From Nitrospiria bacterium (GTDB lineage: Bacteria; Nitrospirota; CAKKRA01; 9FT-COMBO-42-15), in NCBI GenBank assembly GCA_919902475.1, contig CAKKRA010000278.1, forward strand, positions 1 to 7,520: a stretch of DNA of 7,520 nucleotides, read 5' to 3'. A program made the position numbers and the translations under genes. Below are positions 5,313 to 7,520 of this stretch, piece after piece (within the stretch, counting starts at the first letter, position 1; each line of letters starts with the position of its first letter). The notes under the pieces are model-generated. The model had not been told where the DNA came from. It did not search any database and worked only from the letters and a program-made list of their open reading frames with translations.

Positions 5313-5813
5313 TTACTCTAATTTGAAATCGCCATGTTTTTTGATATGGCTGCTAAGACCGCCGTCATTTAATATATTCAGCATGGCCTTTGGCAATGGA
5401 CTGAAGGTAAGGGTCAGATTCTTTGATTTATTAAGAACAACCCCCTTTTCCAGATCAACCTCAAGGGTGTCGCCCACATCAATCTTGTCAGTATCGCATA
5501 TCAAGACTGGCAGACCGACATTTATGGCATTTCTGAAGAATATCCTTGCAAATGATTTTGCAAGCACAGCGCTGACGCCGGCTATCTTTATTATCCTCGG
5601 CGCATGCTCCCTGCTTGAACCAAGTCCAAAATTCCTGCCAGCGACAACAAAGTCTCCCTTCTGTACCTTTTTGGAAAACTCTGCATCAGCATCCTCAAGC
5701 ACATGCTTTGCCATCTCATCCAGATTTGACCGCAGGTGAAAAAGCCTCCCAGGCGCAATATGGTCAGTGCTTATATCATCCCCAAACTTCCATGCCTTTC
5801 CTTCTAACCTCAT
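5313..5813 (-). CDS. leuD: LeuD/aconitase-family small subunit (swivel domain)
   Basis: A 166-residue small subunit of the short LeuD type. It pairs with a [4Fe-4S] large subunit to make 3-isopropylmalate dehydratase or a related aconitase or homoaconitase. GDDISTDHIAPGR (11-23) and the phosphate/carboxylate-binding motif GRNFGLGSSREHAP (59-72, with S66 and R68) are diagnostic of the swivel domain. The specificity loop after the first motif reads FHLR (25-28). An arginine at this place is what tricarboxylate-using (homo)aconitases carry, while isopropylmalate enzymes tend to have a hydrophobic residue. Together with the downstream isocitrate dehydrogenase this suggests an aconitase-like role rather than leucine synthesis. 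ATG 5813 has AAGGAG (5825-5820) six bases upstream. No large subunit is in the window. Family is certain, substrate is not. Confidence 0.88.
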   Translation of the reverse strand: MRLEGKAWKFGDDISTDHIAPGRLFHLRSNLDEMAKHVLEDADAEFSKKVQKGDFVVAGRNFGLGSSREHAPRIIKIAGVSAVLAKSFARIFFRNAINVGLPVLICDTDKIDVGDTLEVDLEKGVVLNKSKNLTLTFSPLPKAMLNILNDGGLSSHIKKHGDFKLE

Positions 5814-5830
5814 TTCACACTCCTTAATAT

Positions 5831-5855
5831 AAAAATGAAGCGGTATTTTACTTCA
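5831..5855 (-). terminator. Possible weak terminator after the spermidine-synthase-like gene
   Basis: On the minus strand TGAAGT (5855-5850) can pair with GCTTCA (5841-5836), including one G-T pair, around an eight-base loop, followed by TTTTT (5835-5831). The stem is short and overlaps the possible leuD promoter, so it may be partial or fortuitous. Confidence 0.3.
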
Positions 5856-5873
5856 AATCATCAAAAAAGTGAA
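5845..5873 (-). promoter_or_regulatory. Possible promoter of the leuD-icd-mdh-fumA operon
   Basis: The minus strand reads TTCACT (5873-5868), 17 bases, TAAAAT (5850-5845). That is 4 of 6 and 5 of 6 matches with ideal spacing, and would put the start near 5838, about 25 bases before leuD. It lies in the only sizeable gap (98 bases) upstream of the operon. Confidence 0.35.
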
Positions 5874-5911
5874 TACATTTTTTTAAAGAAAATGATTTCA
5901 GTTAAATTCTA

Positions 5912-7520
5912 CTATTGTAAGGACTTCCTGTCAAATGGTTTAATTAATACCCCCGCCGCCAAATATGTAAAGGCTGCAAGAAATAACACGGCGTTAAACC
6001 CAAAAGACATCGCATTAATTATTGCAAAAATGGAGCTGATTACGGATGCCGCACCGTTTACGCACCATGCCCACGGGATAATCTCTTTTCCCTTTTCACC
6101 TAACATCCTCATTCCAATTGGAAACGGCATGCCCATGAGGATTGCAATCGGGCATAATATTGATAATGTTATAACGGCTCTTAAGATAAGGCTATTGCCT
6201 AAAAAGAGATTGACAGTATAGGGAAGGGCTATGGTCATTATTACAAGGACTATGGCAAGGGCAGAAATTATTTTAAAAAGGCTGTTACTCCCTGCATAGG
6301 ATTTTGAAATAAGGCTGCCAATGCCTGAAAATACGAGTATGCTAAAAAGCACAGCAGTGACAGCATACACAGGATGGTCTAAAAAGAGGATAAGCTTCTG
6401 TATGAGGCTTATCTCCACAAACATAAAGGCAATGCCAATAAAAAAGAAATAGCCGAGATATTTTATTGTTTCCTTCTTTTGAGTAAAGAGCATCCTTCCC
6501 TGTTTAATAAACAATGGAAAAACAATAAACACAGCGCTTGCTGCTAATGCCTGTATAAATATAATAGGCAGAAGATAGCCTCCTTCAATAAATATCTGCC
6601 ATTTTTCACCGGAAATTCTATAGACCTCGGTTATCTTATTCCATTTTAAAAAGTGAAAGAAAAACGGCCTGTCATCAGTTACAGACGTTATGTCAAAGGT
6701 ATAATTTTTATAAAGCGCAGCTCTCTTCTCCTCATCCATTATTTGAGAAACAAGGTTATAATATATAGGCTCTTTGAATCTGTTATATATATTTACCTCA
6801 TCTTTTTTCACACCATGATAATAAACAATATCAAAAAGACGCTCTTTGCAGAATTCCTTTATCTTTAAAATATCACTATCGGAAAGTTCGGTTTTCTTTG
6901 CAATTATAGTAATCGTCCCCCATGTCCTTATTACTGCGATATGTTTATCTGGATTCTTAATTCCAGTTCTTTTTAATGCAGAATGGATAATAGATACGAG
7001 TCTGAGCTCATCTCTCGGCGGCGGCAGGAGATAACGTGTTATGGAGAGTATTCCATCATTATTAAGATGTTCAATATATGCTATTACTGCCTCTTCTGTA
7101 AATTGATAATTTTCTGCAAGGCCAAAAAAACCGCCTGAAGCTGTTGGTATACTGCTCAAAACAGGAAGGAGGATGATATCAAACTTATTGTTAGCCTTTT
7201 TAAGATAACCCCTCCCCTCGCCTATCTCAATCTTCACATTATCTTTTCCATAAATTCCTCCTGAGAAATCTCTGAATTCATTTTTTATAATCTTATAGAT
7301 AATTGGATTGATCTCTACGCCTGTTATTGATTTACTCTGAAAATATAATGCAGTCAAGATATCCAATCCGCCGGCAGGCTCAAGAATCAGGAGATTTTTA
7401 TTTTGAGTCAGATAAAAAGGTAGTGATGACGGGAGATACGGAATAAAATCCAACTCTAAAATATCTCCTTTATGTTCTGTAATAGCTGTCATACTGTCGC
7501 CATCAATAGTAATGCCAATC
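5912..7520 (-). CDS. Spermidine-synthase-like membrane protein, 5' end beyond window
   Basis: A long minus-strand frame that remains open through the right edge, so the N-terminus is missing; a methionine at 7492 gives 526 residues but is preceded by in-frame ITIDGDS and is probably internal. Counting from that Met, residues 33-160 are a spermidine synthase/methyltransferase fold: NLLILEPAGGLDILTAL is the nucleotide-binding loop, VEINP (59-63) the acidic strand end, and GEGRGYL (91-97) the following loop. From about 304 on there are some seven hydrophobic helices, including GMPFPIGMRML (454-464) and WAWCVNGAASVISSIFA (474-490), signatures of the membrane-bound branch of this family. That branch usually also has membrane helices before the enzyme domain. 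No classical aminopropyltransferase aspartate pair is evident, so polyamine synthesis should not be assumed. The gene shares its direction with the leuD operon but is 98 bases away and may be a separate unit. Confidence 0.82.
   Translation of the reverse strand, partial: IGITIDGDSMTAITEHKGDILELDFIPYLPSSLPFYLTQNKNLLILEPAGGLDILTALYFQSKSITGVEINPIIYKIIKNEFRDFSGGIYGKDNVKIEIGEGRGYLKKANNKFDIILLPVLSSIPTASGGFFGLAENYQFTEEAVIAYIEHLNNDGILSITRYLLPPPRDELRLVSIIHSALKRTGIKNPDKHIAVIRTWGTITIIAKKTELSDSDILKIKEFCKERLFDIVYYHGVKKDEVNIYNRFKEPIYYNLVSQIMDEEKRAALYKNYTFDITSVTDDRPFFFHFLKWNKITEVYRISGEKWQIFIEGGYLLPIIFIQALAASAVFIVFPLFIKQGRMLFTQKKETIKYLGYFFFIGIAFMFVEISLIQKLILFLDHPVYAVTAVLFSILVFSGIGSLISKSYAGSNSLFKIISALAIVLVIMTIALPYTVNLFLGNSLILRAVITLSILCPIAILMGMPFPIGMRMLGEKGKEIIPWAWCVNGAASVISSIFAIINAMSFGFNAVLFLAAFTYLAAGVLIKPFDRKSLQ

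Noticed and set aside
5876..5894. AT-only hairpin CATTTT...AAAATG between the spermidine-synthase-like gene and leuD
   Set aside because: The stem is almost all A-T and short, with no clean T tract directly after it; not distinguishable from chance in AT-rich DNA.
5835..6221. Plus-strand frame of 128 codons
   Set aside because: It mostly mirrors the C-terminal membrane helices of the spermidine-synthase-like gene and has no family resemblance.

Overview
The window is AT-rich bacterial DNA with no RNA gene, CRISPR array or insertion sequence that I can see. It has two different halves. The right half (about 2405-7520) is a run of minus-strand metabolic genes with tight, overlapping spacing. 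The left half (1-2070) is a patchwork of small accessory genes. The metabolic set, the two-subunit [4Fe-4S] fumarase, the short LeuD type and the frequent AGG/AGA arginine codons would suit an uncultured, probably anaerobic lineage such as Nitrospirota or a Desulfobacterota-like group. That placement is inference and nothing in the window fixes it.

Right to left along the minus strand. A membrane protein with a spermidine-synthase-like methyltransferase fold enters from the right edge without its N-terminus (5912-7520). After a 98-base gap with a possible promoter comes a central-metabolism operon: a LeuD/aconitase-type small subunit (5313-5813), an isocitrate dehydrogenase-type enzyme (4184-5284), malate dehydrogenase (3247-4191, TTG start) and the alpha subunit of class I fumarase (2405-3247). 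The last three overlap by 8 and 1 bases. Together they look like consecutive TCA-cycle steps (citrate/aconitate to isocitrate to 2-oxoglutarate, and fumarate/malate/oxaloacetate). The partners LeuC/aconitase large subunit and fumarase beta are both missing from the window.

A gene-free AT-rich stretch (2056-2404) follows. It holds possible minus-strand promoters, a near-perfect tandem 14-bp repeat and an inverted repeat. It lies upstream of a translationally coupled two-gene minus-strand module (800-2055). The first gene (173 aa) has a C-terminal winged-helix-like region. The second (245 aa) has an Abi_C/HEPN-like R-x6-H motif plus its own winged-helix-like tail. I know no named system with this pair; it is the best candidate here for an undescribed defence or toxin-antitoxin-like unit.

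Further left, after a plausible terminator, is a small glycine-rich membrane protein (440-667). Its perfect Shine-Dalgarno and ATG sit out of frame because of a 7-A run; one A fewer would restore a complete 87-residue protein. At the left edge a plus-strand VapC-type PIN ribonuclease (20-403) is convergent with it, and its antitoxin presumably lies outside the window.
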